Source: Methanospirillum hungatei
Lineage (GTDB): Archaea; Halobacteriota; Methanomicrobia; Methanomicrobiales; Methanospirillaceae
Assembly: GCF_020216685.1 (NCBI RefSeq)
Contig: NZ_JAIWNS010000117.1
Span: forward strand, 1-17,393
Direction of reading: 5' to 3'
Length of the DNA: 17,393 bases
Under the pieces are notes generated by a model, which was given only the letters and a program-made list of their open reading frames with translations, had not been told where the DNA came from and ran no database searches. Made by a program: the position numbers and the translations under genes. Shown piece after piece: positions 6,485 to 13,222 of the stretch; positions within the stretch are counted from its first letter, which is position 1; each line of letters opens with the position of its first letter.

Positions 6485-8356
6485 TTATGTTACGGTAATT
6501 ATCCGTTGTTTGTAGACCGTACTCGCCAGTCCGCCCCTGTTCACCGTCAGCCTGACAGAGAATGTCCCTTTCTTAAGATAGGTATGATACGGATTTTTCT
6601 GATATGAAAATCCTCCATCCCCAAATGACCAGGTCCACCGGTTCGGGTTTCCATATGACTGGTCAATGAACTGTACCCGTAATGGTGCCCTTCCATAGGT
6701 TGGTGCAGCATAAAATGCGGCACTCAAATCAGACCCTGGTTTTGGTGTTGGTGACACAGTCGGTGTCGGGGTTGGAGAGGGAGTGAATGTCGGCGTGGGT
6801 GTCGGCGTCTTTGTGGGTGTAACCGTCGGGTACGGGGTATAGGTTGGTGTCGGTGTTGGTGCTGCTCCTCCAAGGGCCTTTGCGGCGTTCAGTCTTCCTC
6901 CGGATCCAACCTTGCCGGAGAGGGATGATATCGCATCAACACTGCTGAAGATTCTGCTTCGAATCTGGGTAGCAGACATTGACGGATTCTGCGATTTTAT
7001 CAATGCCGCGACTCCGGACACATGCGGTGTGGCCATGGATGTCCCGCTCAGGTACTGATAGGTGCCTGATTTGGACGTGCTGTAAATGCTGACACCCGGC
7101 GCTGCAAGATCCACTGAGTTAGGTCCATAATTGGAGAATGAAGCCAGTTTGTCATTGTAATCAGTCGCCGCCACCGAGAGGATGTTACTGCTGGTAAATG
7201 CTGCCGGGTACTGGGGATTACTATCCGCATTTGCACCGCTGTTCCCTGCTGCACATACCACAACTGCAGAAGAGGCATCGATGGCATCTTTTAGTGACTG
7301 GGTATACCCGGTACCACTCCATGAGTTGGAGATTACGGCAGCTCCTTTCCGGTTGGCGTATAATATTGCAGAAATTGCATCAGATACATAGCCAGAGCCT
7401 TGTGCATTCAGGAACTTGAGTGGCATTATCTTTACATTCCAGGCTGTCCCGGTGACCCCGATCCCATTGTTCCCCACCGCAGCAATGGTACCGGCACAAT
7501 GAGTTCCATGACCGCTGTCATCCATGGGATCATTGTTCTTTGAGACAAAATTCCAGCCCCGGACATCATCGATATATCCGTTCCCGTCATCATCAACCCC
7601 ATTGATGATCTCACCGGAATTCTGCCAGATGTTCGCAGCAAGGTCAGGATGAGTGTAGTCAACACCGGTATCAACAACTGCCACCACAACATTTGGTGAA
7701 CCGGTAGTGATGCCCCATGCTTCAGGTGCGTCAATATCAGCATCGACCATTCCATAAAACGGAGCCTGTCCGGTGTTGTGAAGTCCCCATAAATACTGGT
7801 AGCCTGGATCATTTGGGTATGCAGCAGCACTGATACTCATCGTATTGACATCAGCCACTTTTCCGGTCTTTTCAATCGGACTTAAGGAGATCTTGTAGTC
7901 AGGTTCGACATACAAAACATCCGGACTGTTCTTATATGCCTCCATTGCTGCATCAAGTGTGTTCGTGGTGACCTGAACGACCTGCATACCAGGAATTCCT
8001 GCATCACTCAGGTCCTTTACCACTGATGTCCCGGCCTGTGTATTTGTTGCTGACTGAATTGACATCATCGAGGATTCAGCCCGTGGGCGGTCAGGATTAT
8101 ATCGTACAATCAGCCGGTCAGGCGCATATTCTGTTGATACCTCAACCGACTGAACTGAAACGGGAAGAGCTGAAGACTGTAATACAGCACCAGAACCCCC
8201 TGGTGATACCGTCGGAGGTGAAATCTGTTGTATTGGCGATGGATTTGATAAAATACTGTGATCAGGAATCGCCGTTCCTGCCTGTGTGAGTACACAGATG
8301 ATGACTATCACTCCTGTAAGAAGAGTGAGCGACGAAATGTTCCCTGGAATAATCAT
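6485..8356 (-). CDS. Secreted subtilisin-like serine protease (S8) with C-terminal PKD domain
   Basis: A 623-aa exported peptidase. Residues 1-30 form a signal-peptide-like hydrophobic stretch ([18 protein letters not shown]). Residues 77-155 look like an I9-type inhibitory propeptide (DRLIVRYNP... to VLYVEPDY). The S8 catalytic domain spans about 180-495, with the triad Asp229 (VAVVDTG), His283 (SGHGTHCAG) and Ser440 ([13 protein letters not shown]) and oxyanion Asn372 (AAGNSG). The acidic [10 protein letters not shown] run at 255-264 may bind calcium. A Thr/Pro linker (500-541) joins a PKD domain (about 543-623, with WSFGDGG). No transmembrane helix or sortase-type tail follows, so it is probably released or only loosely attached. 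All catalytic residues are intact. The ATG at 8356 has AGGGGG five bases upstream. The gene stands alone, divergent from a zinc-ribbon gene. Substrate is unknown. Confidence 0.93.
   Translation of the reverse strand: MIIPGNISSLTLLTGVIVIICVLTQAGTAIPDHSILSNPSPIQQISPPTVSPGGSGAVLQSSALPVSVQSVEVSTEYAPDRLIVRYNPDRPRAESSMMSIQSATNTQAGTSVVKDLSDAGIPGMQVVQVTTNTLDAAMEAYKNSPDVLYVEPDYKISLSPIEKTGKVADVNTMSISAAAYPNDPGYQYLWGLHNTGQAPFYGMVDADIDAPEAWGITTGSPNVVVAVVDTGVDYTHPDLAANIWQNSGEIINGVDDDGNGYIDDVRGWNFVSKNNDPMDDSGHGTHCAGTIAAVGNNGIGVTGTAWNVKIMPLKFLNAQGSGYVSDAISAILYANRKGAAVISNSWSGTGYTQSLKDAIDASSAVVVCAAGNSGANADSNPQYPAAFTSSNILSVAATDYNDKLASFSNYGPNSVDLAAPGVSIYSTSKSGTYQYLSGTSMATPHVSGVAALIKSQNPSMSATQIRSRIFSSVDAISSLSGKVGSGGRLNAAKALGGAAPTPTPTYTPYPTVTPTKTPTPTPTFTPSPTPTPTVSPTPKPGSDLSAAFYAAPTYGRAPLRVQFIDQSYGNPNRWTWSFGDGGFSYQKNPYHTYLKKGTFSVRLTVNRGGLASTVYKQRIITVT
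6734..6859 (-). repeat. Thr/Pro-rich low-complexity linker in the protease
   Basis: Encodes residues 500-541, a run of TPTPT-, TYTP- and SPTP-type units made of degenerate repeats. It separates the catalytic and PKD domains, and is a likely extended and possibly glycosylated linker. Confidence 0.85.
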
Positions 8357-8400
8357 GTAAACCCCCTGTGAAATAGCACAGCTAATTTCTTATTTGCCGT

Positions 8401-8411
8401 CTATATGAAAG
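8401..8411 (-). promoter_or_regulatory. Possible TATA element for the protease gene
   Basis: On the minus strand CTTTCATATAG lies about 45 bases before the ATG at 8356; a start about 25 bases on would leave a leader of about 20 bases carrying the AGGGGG SD. The match to a TATA box is only fair. A CTGTG/CACAG inverted repeat (8366-8370/8377-8381) sits next to the SD. Confidence 0.3.
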
Positions 8412-8466
8412 AAGTTTCCCGAACAATGACTCGTGATCAGGCAAACAGAGAAAAGACCTGAAGTTG

Positions 8467-8476
8467 TATATATAAT
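8467..8476 (+). promoter_or_regulatory. TATA box upstream of the zinc-ribbon gene
   Basis: TATATATAAT at 8467-8476 is a strong TATA-like element in the 203-base divergent intergenic region (8357-8559). It would give a leader of about 60 bases before ATG 8560. The leader includes a run of eight C (8531-8538). It reads well in the plus direction; a minus-strand role for the protease would need a leader of about 90 bases. Confidence 0.5.
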
Positions 8477-8559
8477 ACATCTGTGTATCACCGGGTTCAA
8501 ATAGATCCAGATGCAGAATTGTAAGTAAGACCCCCCCCGGGTAATGTGATGCTGATATC

Positions 8560-8700
8560 ATGGGAGATATAATCTGCCCGAAATGCAACTCGAAAGACAC
8601 GGATTTTGAAGATCTGGTCACGACGGAGTCAGGAAGTATGATTGCAAAATGCAAGTGCAATGCCTGTAGTCATACCTGGGATATGCCGTTCGGGTTGTAA
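8560..8700 (+). CDS. Small zinc-ribbon protein, 46 aa
   Basis: ATG 8560 to TAA 8698-8700 encodes a complete 46-aa protein with a zinc-ribbon layout: CPKC at 6-9, then CKCNAC at 31-36 followed by SHTW. The second knuckle resembles the CxxCxHxW ending of TFIIS/RPB9-type ribbons, so it may touch nucleic acid or the transcription machinery, but a function cannot be assigned. It has its own likely promoter (TATA at 8467). A membrane protein gene follows 43 bases downstream on the same strand and may be co-transcribed. The clear cysteine pattern and promoter argue that it is real despite its size. Confidence 0.7.
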   Translation: MGDIICPKCNSKDTDFEDLVTTESGSMIAKCKCNACSHTWDMPFGL

Positions 8701-8743
8701 TATTGTACCGCTTTCTGATTTATCCGATGGAATTGTTACGGAA

Positions 8744-8935
8744 ATGAAATATTTTCATAGAATGAATGCCGGGGTCATCGTAATCGGCATATTTATCTTT
8801 TGCTGGGGACTTGTCTGGCTTGGAAATGATATGGGATGGTGGGATTTTTCCTTTCCGTTCTGGCCGGTAATTGTAATTCTCACCGGTATTATGATCCTCC
8901 TCTATGAACTGAAAAAAACAGTCAGCAAGGAGTAA
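8744..8935 (+). CDS. Small two-helix membrane protein, LiaI/LiaF-like TM region
   Basis: From ATG 8744 this encodes 63 aa: a short basic start (MKYFHRMN), helix 1 (about 10-27), a GWWDFSFPFWP connecting loop, helix 2 (about 40-54) and a basic tail. The pattern of hydrophobic helix, W-x-(D/N)-F-x-x-WP loop and second helix is that of the LiaI-LiaF-like/DUF5668 transmembrane family, whose bacterial members sit in envelope-stress systems; its role in archaea is unknown to me. The frame is open back to 8642, but that would overlap the zinc-ribbon gene. ATG 8762 is an alternative. Its last 14 bases overlap the 3' end of cofE, which runs the other way. Confidence 0.68.
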   Translation: MKYFHRMNAGVIVIGIFIFCWGLVWLGNDMGWWDFSFPFWPVIVILTGIMILLYELKKTVSKE

Positions 8936-9698
8936 TATATGCCTTTTTCAGGCTTCCGATAAAGATACACTCATCCGGTGCGATAAGATCTATCCCTTCG
9001 AACTCCCCAAACTCGATATCAAGACCACGGACCAGGGCTGCCGGGATCTGTTCATCAGACTCTCCCATGACCAGTTCGGCTGCAGATGCGATATTGTCCG
9101 CGACCGCCCGTCTGGTGACCTTGAGTTCCCGGCCAAAGAGATCTTTTCTTCCCCTTTCATCGATGATGGCAGGAATGCCGGAGCAGGCGATGGCTACCCC
9201 TCCGGACCCATATCGCATGGGATGAGTCCTGCTGTCGATAATAAGAATTGCAACAACACAGCCGGTCTTTTCAAGAATAGTTTTCCGGAGATCGTGTGCC
9301 AGTGCATCAGGATCTGCCGGAAGGAGTGTGACATGCCCTTCAGGTGCATTTGATCCGTCAACCCCTGCATTTGGAAGAAGATGACCTGATGTTATGGATA
9401 GTAAAAACCCAGGTATTCCCCCTACAACAGCATCAGACTCCTGGATTACCACTTCAGCCAGAGCCGGTTCGATGTCATACTGCAAAGCTACCTCTAGTGC
9501 CTCTTCTGATGGCTGGATTGATTCGAGTTTAACAATTCTCCCCTGGGCGGTTGCAACCGCAGACTCTGCAAAGACGATGATGTCATGATCCTGCAGGACA
9601 AGTCCCTGAGTATCAAGGGCAGTAAAGAGATGTTCCAGCAGGGAATCGCCAGGTTTTATGAGTGCAGTCTGTAGTCCGTAGATCTGAAATTGTCTCAT
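8922..9698 (-). CDS. cofE: Coenzyme F420-0:L-glutamate ligase (CofE family)
   Basis: CofE adds gamma-linked glutamates to F420-0 with GTP, giving the polyglutamate tail of the methanogenic hydride carrier F420. The 258-aa length fits. Family features are SAVATAQGR near 46-54, NAGVDGSN (110-117, with Asp114), DPDALA, GGVAIACSGIPAIID, RGRKDLFGRELKVTRRAVAD and AAELVMGESDEQIPAALVRG. The loop usually written D-T-x-G-R is here D155-S-R-T-H-P-M-R-Y-G-S-G-G, so a subfamily with altered specificity cannot be excluded. It is the last gene of the minus-strand operon: it starts 2 bases after the folP-like stop and overlaps the 3' end of the membrane-protein gene by 14 bases. Confidence is good for the family, less for the exact substrate. 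Confidence 0.8.
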   Translation of the reverse strand: MRQFQIYGLQTALIKPGDSLLEHLFTALDTQGLVLQDHDIIVFAESAVATAQGRIVKLESIQPSEEALEVALQYDIEPALAEVVIQESDAVVGGIPGFLLSITSGHLLPNAGVDGSNAPEGHVTLLPADPDALAHDLRKTILEKTGCVVAILIIDSRTHPMRYGSGGVAIACSGIPAIIDERGRKDLFGRELKVTRRAVADNIASAAELVMGESDEQIPAALVRGLDIEFGEFEGIDLIAPDECIFIGSLKKAYITPC

Positions 9699-9700
9699 TC

Positions 9701-10504
9701 CTACCTCATCAGGTGCATGACACTTTTGATAACATCCCTGGTCTCCGGGATGTCATGTGCTCGAATAACTGATGCCCCGCTTTCAATTAATCTGGTCGTC
9801 ACGGCAAGTGTTCCGGCAAGTCTTCCGGTTGGTGACTGACCGGTTAATTCACCAATAAATGACTTTCTCGAGACAGCGACAAGAAGTGGCAGATCATATA
9901 CAGATAATTCATGAAAATGCCTGCATAGGTCCCAGTCATCTTCTGCTGTCCGTTCAGGTATCCATTTGCCGATACCGGGATCAAGGATAATATCCTCAAT
10001 CCCATTGTCACCTGCCCGTGTCAGAACATTTCTGATTAAATCATGGGTATCCTGAAGAGAGCGGGCATCCCCTGGCGATTTTCCAGATGCCATGAGAACT
10101 GCCGGAAGTCCGGCATCTGCGATGAGCTCTGCCAGATCAGGGTTTGAAAGTCCGGATATATCATTTGCAATATGGATATCAAAATGAAGAGCAGCATTCA
10201 GGACTTCAGGGTGCATGGTATCAATACTGATGATAACGTCCTCACCCTGCAGTTCGTGTAAAGATTCTTTTATTCGGGCAGTCTCTTCAGATACTGAAAT
10301 CGGGGGGCTGCCCGGTGCCGTGCTGCGTGCCCCTATGTCAAGAATCTCAGCCCCGTCAGTTATCATCTGAACGGCAGTCTCATGAACCGCTGAAATTGGC
10401 ACAAAAGAACCAGGATAAAAAGATTCGGGACTAATGTTCAGAACACCCATCAGGACAGGGCAGGACCTGCCGATATGAATGTCCTTTACATGAAATGTCC
10501 GCAT
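9701..10504 (-). CDS. folP: Dihydropteroate synthase-family protein
   Basis: Dihydropteroate synthases join a dihydropterin pyrophosphate to an aryl amine: p-aminobenzoate for folate, or a ribofuranosyl-aminobenzene phosphate for methanopterin-type cofactors. The 267-aa TIM barrel keeps the motif order: [11 protein letters not shown] (Asn23), [10 protein letters not shown] (56-65), SIDT (Asp95), NDISG (Asp115), ILDPGIGKW (Asp175), [12 protein letters not shown] (Lys214) and VIRAHD (Arg248, His250). Two loops differ from folate enzymes: TPDSF is SPESF, and STRPG is STAPG, so the loop-2 arginine is lost. That hints at a non-folate substrate, which is inference. It overlaps folD by 19 bases and abuts cofE, placing it in the glyA-folD-folP-cofE operon. 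Confidence 0.85.
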   Translation of the reverse strand: MRTFHVKDIHIGRSCPVLMGVLNISPESFYPGSFVPISAVHETAVQMITDGAEILDIGARSTAPGSPPISVSEETARIKESLHELQGEDVIISIDTMHPEVLNAALHFDIHIANDISGLSNPDLAELIADAGLPAVLMASGKSPGDARSLQDTHDLIRNVLTRAGDNGIEDIILDPGIGKWIPERTAEDDWDLCRHFHELSVYDLPLLVAVSRKSFIGELTGQSPTGRLAGTLAVTTRLIESGASVIRAHDIPETRDVIKSVMHLMR

Positions 10505-11325
10505 CGACTCCTTGCGATATCTGCGGTGTTTTCCATAAGTGATGCGATAGTCATCGGTCCGACACCGCCCGGGACCGGCGTAATTGCCCCGGCAATCTTC
10601 TCAACCTCATCAAATGCCACATCACCACAGAGTTTTCCGTTCACCTGGTTTGTGCCGACATCAATAACCGTCGCTCCTGGTTTGACCATATCTGCGGTTA
10701 TGATCCCTGCTTTTCCTGCAGCACTCACAAGTATGTCTGCCTGTTTTGTAATCTCTTTTAGATTCTCTGTTTTGCTATGACACATAGTCACGGTTGCATC
10801 TGCATGAAGAAGAAGAAGAGCAATCGGACGACCGACATCCACACTCCTCCCAACAACAACTGCCCGCTTGCCTGCGATTGAAATTTTGTTCTCATGAAGA
10901 AGGGTCATGATCCCCTTTGGTGTGCAGGGTCTCGGGCCGGGAAGTCCGGTGACCAGCCTTCCCATGTTCAGGGGATGAAATCCGTCCACATCCTTTTCAG
11001 GAAGAATTGCTGCCAAAACTGCTTCGGTATCAATGGATTTTGGGAGAGGAAGCTGGACCAGTATCCCATCAATATCCGGATCTTCGTTCAGCTGACGGAT
11101 CCTATCAAGGATAGTCCGGGTGGTTGTGTCCTCCGGGAGGGAGATGTTTACCGAAGAGATGCCGACCTGTTCACACGCCCGGTGCTTCATCCTGACATAC
11201 ATATGTGATGCCGGGTCATCACCCACAATAACGGTAGCAAGAGTAGGGGAGAGACCCCCCTCAATAATATCTTCTTTCAGCAGTTCGAGTCTTCGTGCTG
11301 CAAGTCCTTTACCATCTAATATCAT
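10486..11325 (-). CDS. folD: Bifunctional methylene-H4F dehydrogenase / methenyl-H4F cyclohydrolase FolD
   Basis: Oxidises methylene- to methenyl-tetrahydrofolate with NAD(P) and hydrolyses it to formyl-tetrahydrofolate in the cytosol. At 279 aa it is full length. Recognisable residues are Tyr43 and the catalytic Lys47 in [39 protein letters not shown], the Rossmann loop [26 protein letters not shown] and the closing [10 protein letters not shown]. Its ATG shares an ATGA with the glyA stop, and its end overlaps folP, so it is mid-operon. FolD is normally a folate enzyme and is absent from many methanogens, which do this step with methanopterin-specific Mtd and Mch. Its position next to GlyA points to a separate C1-supply route for biosynthesis. 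Activity on the organism's own pterin is not shown by sequence. Confidence 0.95.
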   Translation of the reverse strand: MILDGKGLAARRLELLKEDIIEGGLSPTLATVIVGDDPASHMYVRMKHRACEQVGISSVNISLPEDTTTRTILDRIRQLNEDPDIDGILVQLPLPKSIDTEAVLAAILPEKDVDGFHPLNMGRLVTGLPGPRPCTPKGIMTLLHENKISIAGKRAVVVGRSVDVGRPIALLLLHADATVTMCHSKTENLKEITKQADILVSAAGKAGIITADMVKPGATVIDVGTNQVNGKLCGDVAFDEVEKIAGAITPVPGGVGPMTIASLMENTADIARSRCGHFM

Positions 11326-12566
11326 GTCAGATCAGGGTAGAGGGGATATTGGCTGGCAAGAGATTTGACTTCTTCCCTGATGGTATCCTGAAGTCCGGTA
11401 TTCTTGCTGTCACGGATGATTGCTGCAATCCATTCTCCGATCTGTTTCATTTCGCTCTCTTTCATACCACGGCTGGTAACGGCGGGAGTTCCGACACGAA
11501 GACCACTGGTGACAAAGGGGCTCTTGGTCTCATTCGGAATGGTGTTCTTGTTAACGGTAATCCCGGCATTTCCAAGGGCCTGTTCTGCCTCAAGTCCGGT
11601 AATACCAAAGTTCGTCAGGTCAAGAAGACAGAGATGGTTGTCGGTTCCACCAGAGACAAGTCTGACACCGTTTGCTGATAAGGTATCAGCCATTGTCCGT
11701 GCATTCTTAACAACCTGTTCTGAATATTTTTTGAACTCTTTTGTGGATGCTTCCTTGAAACAGACTGCTTTTGCAGCAATGATATGCATCAGGGGCCCGC
11801 CCTGCATTCCGGGGAATACGGCCTTGTCAATGGGTGCTGCAAACTCCTTGTCACAGAGGATGAATCCACCACGGGGACCACGAAGTGTTTTGTGCGTGGT
11901 TGACGTGGTAAAGGTTGTCAGACCGACCGGACTTGGGTGGATGCCGGTTGCACACAGACCTGCAATATGCGCAATATCTGCAACACAGTATGCTCCGACT
12001 TCTTCAGAGATCTCAGCAAAGGCCTTAAAATCAATCTCTCTTGGGTAGGCACTTGCACCGCATACAATAATCTTTGGTTTGATAGTTCGTGCCATCTCGG
12101 CTATCGTGCCATAATCCATCCGCTCTGTCTTTAAATCAACCCCGTACTGGTGTGATTCATAGATTATACCTGAAAAGTTCACCGGGGATCCGTGGGAGAG
12201 ATGGCCACCCTGTGAGAGGTTCATGGAAAGGATCTTATCACCAGGCTTGAGGACAGTGAAGTATACTGCCATATTTGCCTGGCTGCCGGAATGTGGCTGA
12301 ACATTTGCATGTTCTGCACCAAACAGGGAACAAACCCTGTCGCGGGCCAGATTCTCTGCCATATCATGGAACTCACACCCGCCGTAGTACCGTTTGCCCG
12401 GATACCCTTCTGCGTATTTGTTCGTCATGATTGAACCGGAAGCTTCAAGGACTGCCCTGCTGACGACGTTCTCTGAAGCAATAAGTTCAAGGCCGTTTAT
12501 CTGACGGTTGGTTTCTTTATCGATGATCGCTGCAATTTCTGGATCAGTCGTTTCCAGATAGGACAT
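11322..12566 (-). CDS. glyA: Serine hydroxymethyltransferase
   Basis: A PLP enzyme that interconverts serine and glycine while loading or unloading a methylene group on a tetrahydropterin. From the ATG at 12566 it is 414 aa, the normal length. Clear signatures are [47 protein letters not shown] and the PLP-lysine motif [15 protein letters not shown] (Lys226 from this start), then a GGTDNHL segment and [14 protein letters not shown]. The frame continues upstream to a TTG at 12632, but the extra residues ([17 protein letters not shown]) do not look like the family, which usually starts close to the DPEIAAIID block; ATG 12578 is another option. It is first in the glyA-folD-folP-cofE operon and divergent from the smc operon. 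Its stop overlaps folD by ATGA. Confidence 0.93.
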   Translation of the reverse strand: MSYLETTDPEIAAIIDKETNRQINGLELIASENVVSRAVLEASGSIMTNKYAEGYPGKRYYGGCEFHDMAENLARDRVCSLFGAEHANVQPHSGSQANMAVYFTVLKPGDKILSMNLSQGGHLSHGSPVNFSGIIYESHQYGVDLKTERMDYGTIAEMARTIKPKIIVCGASAYPREIDFKAFAEISEEVGAYCVADIAHIAGLCATGIHPSPVGLTTFTTSTTHKTLRGPRGGFILCDKEFAAPIDKAVFPGMQGGPLMHIIAAKAVCFKEASTKEFKKYSEQVVKNARTMADTLSANGVRLVSGGTDNHLCLLDLTNFGITGLEAEQALGNAGITVNKNTIPNETKSPFVTSGLRVGTPAVTSRGMKESEMKQIGEWIAAIIRDSKNTGLQDTIREEVKSLASQYPLYPDLT

Positions 12567-12669
12567 GTGCATACACATCTGGCATAAAAGGGTAATATGG
12601 TTTTGTACATCCGGATAATTTTTCTCTGTCAAGCGGTCAGTTTAAGAGAAAATGAAAAATTGAGAAGGG

Positions 12670-12699
12670 AAATATATATGTATTAGTATCAAATACTAA
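12670..12699 (+). promoter_or_regulatory. Promoter of the coiled-coil-smc-scpA operon with dyad
   Basis: AAATATATATG (about 12670-12680) is a strong TATA-like element. Immediately after it lies the perfect dyad TTAGTAT-CAA-ATACTAA (arms 12683-12689 and 12693-12699), between the TATA box and the expected start near 12700-12708. That is the usual place for an archaeal repressor operator. The region lies between divergent glyA and the smc operon. The element is visible; regulation is inferred. Confidence 0.5.
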
Positions 12700-12737
12700 C
12701 ACAGACAGATAGCCGGGTTATATCAGGATTGTAAGTT

Positions 12738-13181
12738 ATGAGCGAAGAAGGGTACGGGACAAATAATCTTGATGAACGGGTTCGTCTGCTCGAGCGGAAA
12801 GTAGCAGACATGGAAGCGCTCATCAAAGGCCTGACAGATGAAATGCTGGATATGAAGGCGGTTGTTATGAAGCTGAAAAAGGAACAGCGGCCACCACCGG
12901 TTATCCAGGCAGTTGCTCCACCAATCTCCCGAAGCAAGGTTGAGCGGGAAAGTCTGGAACCGGAGGCTGAAACGGTAAAAACGGTCTCTCCTCCGGCACG
13001 GGATAAGATCACCCTGAAGATGCAGCCAGATGGTACATTACAGCCGGAGAAGGAGAGCGGTGAAGAGATTATCATTGCATCCGCCCGCGATGCCCGGATG
13101 AGATATAAGGACCAGCATCAGAGAAGTGGTTCGAATGATCTCATCATTGCAGAAGATAAAGAGCCTTCAGAAGACTTGTAA
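12738..13181 (+). CDS. Uncharacterised coiled-coil protein preceding smc
   Basis: I do not recognise a named family. The 147-aa protein has a heptad-patterned helix at about 10-52 (LDERVRLLERKVADMEALIKGL onward to MKLKKEQ), a likely parallel or antiparallel coiled coil. A Pro-rich break (PPPVIQAVAPP) follows. The rest is polar and probably disordered, with two short hydrophobic stretches of like form, EEIIIASARD (about 109-118) and NDLIIAED (about 133-140). It is acidic and rich in Glu and Lys, has no signal peptide, TM segment or cysteine. It is first in the operon, 41 bases ahead of smc with no clear separate promoter for smc, so it may act with the SMC-ScpA complex; that is inference from context. 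The ATG at 12738 has only a weak SD. Confidence 0.75.
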   Translation: MSEEGYGTNNLDERVRLLERKVADMEALIKGLTDEMLDMKAVVMKLKKEQRPPPVIQAVAPPISRSKVERESLEPEAETVKTVSPPARDKITLKMQPDGTLQPEKESGEEIIIASARDARMRYKDQHQRSGSNDLIIAEDKEPSEDL

Positions 13182-13222
13182 ATCAGGAAAATAATTCCCC
13201 TTCCTTGCTCTGGTGTAAGGGT

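Noticed and set aside
6734..6859. Repetitive tract that could suggest a CRISPR or satellite repeat
   Set aside because: It is an in-frame Thr/Pro codon repeat in a protein linker with no regular spacer structure.
7432..7830. 132-codon second minus-strand frame inside the protease
   Set aside because: Out-of-frame shadow of the intact S8 catalytic domain with Met- and Trp-rich nonsense composition.
8531..8538. Run of eight C as a possible phase-variation tract
   Set aside because: It is in a leader, not in a reading frame, and there is no evidence of variation from one sequence.
8382..8660. 92-codon minus-strand open frame across the divergent promoter region
   Set aside because: It covers the TATA box and the zinc-ribbon gene on the other strand, and has no recognisable motif.
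11404..12048. 214-codon open frame on the plus strand inside glyA
   Set aside because: Antisense shadow of a well-conserved gene; the translation has no recognisable domain and no promoter or SD.
12567..12632. TTG-initiated extension of glyA by 22 residues
   Set aside because: The extra residues do not resemble serine hydroxymethyltransferases, which begin near the DPEIAAIID block; a TTG without a clear SD is unlikely when ATG codons follow.
12689..13075. 128-codon minus-strand frame opposite the pre-smc coiled-coil gene
   Set aside because: Ser/Arg-rich antisense of a Glu/Lys-rich coiled coil, a common artefact; the plus-strand gene has promoter and operon context.
13127..13140. GGTTCGAAT resembling a tRNA T-loop
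   Set aside because: It lies within the coiled-coil gene and no acceptor, D or anticodon arm can be folded around it.
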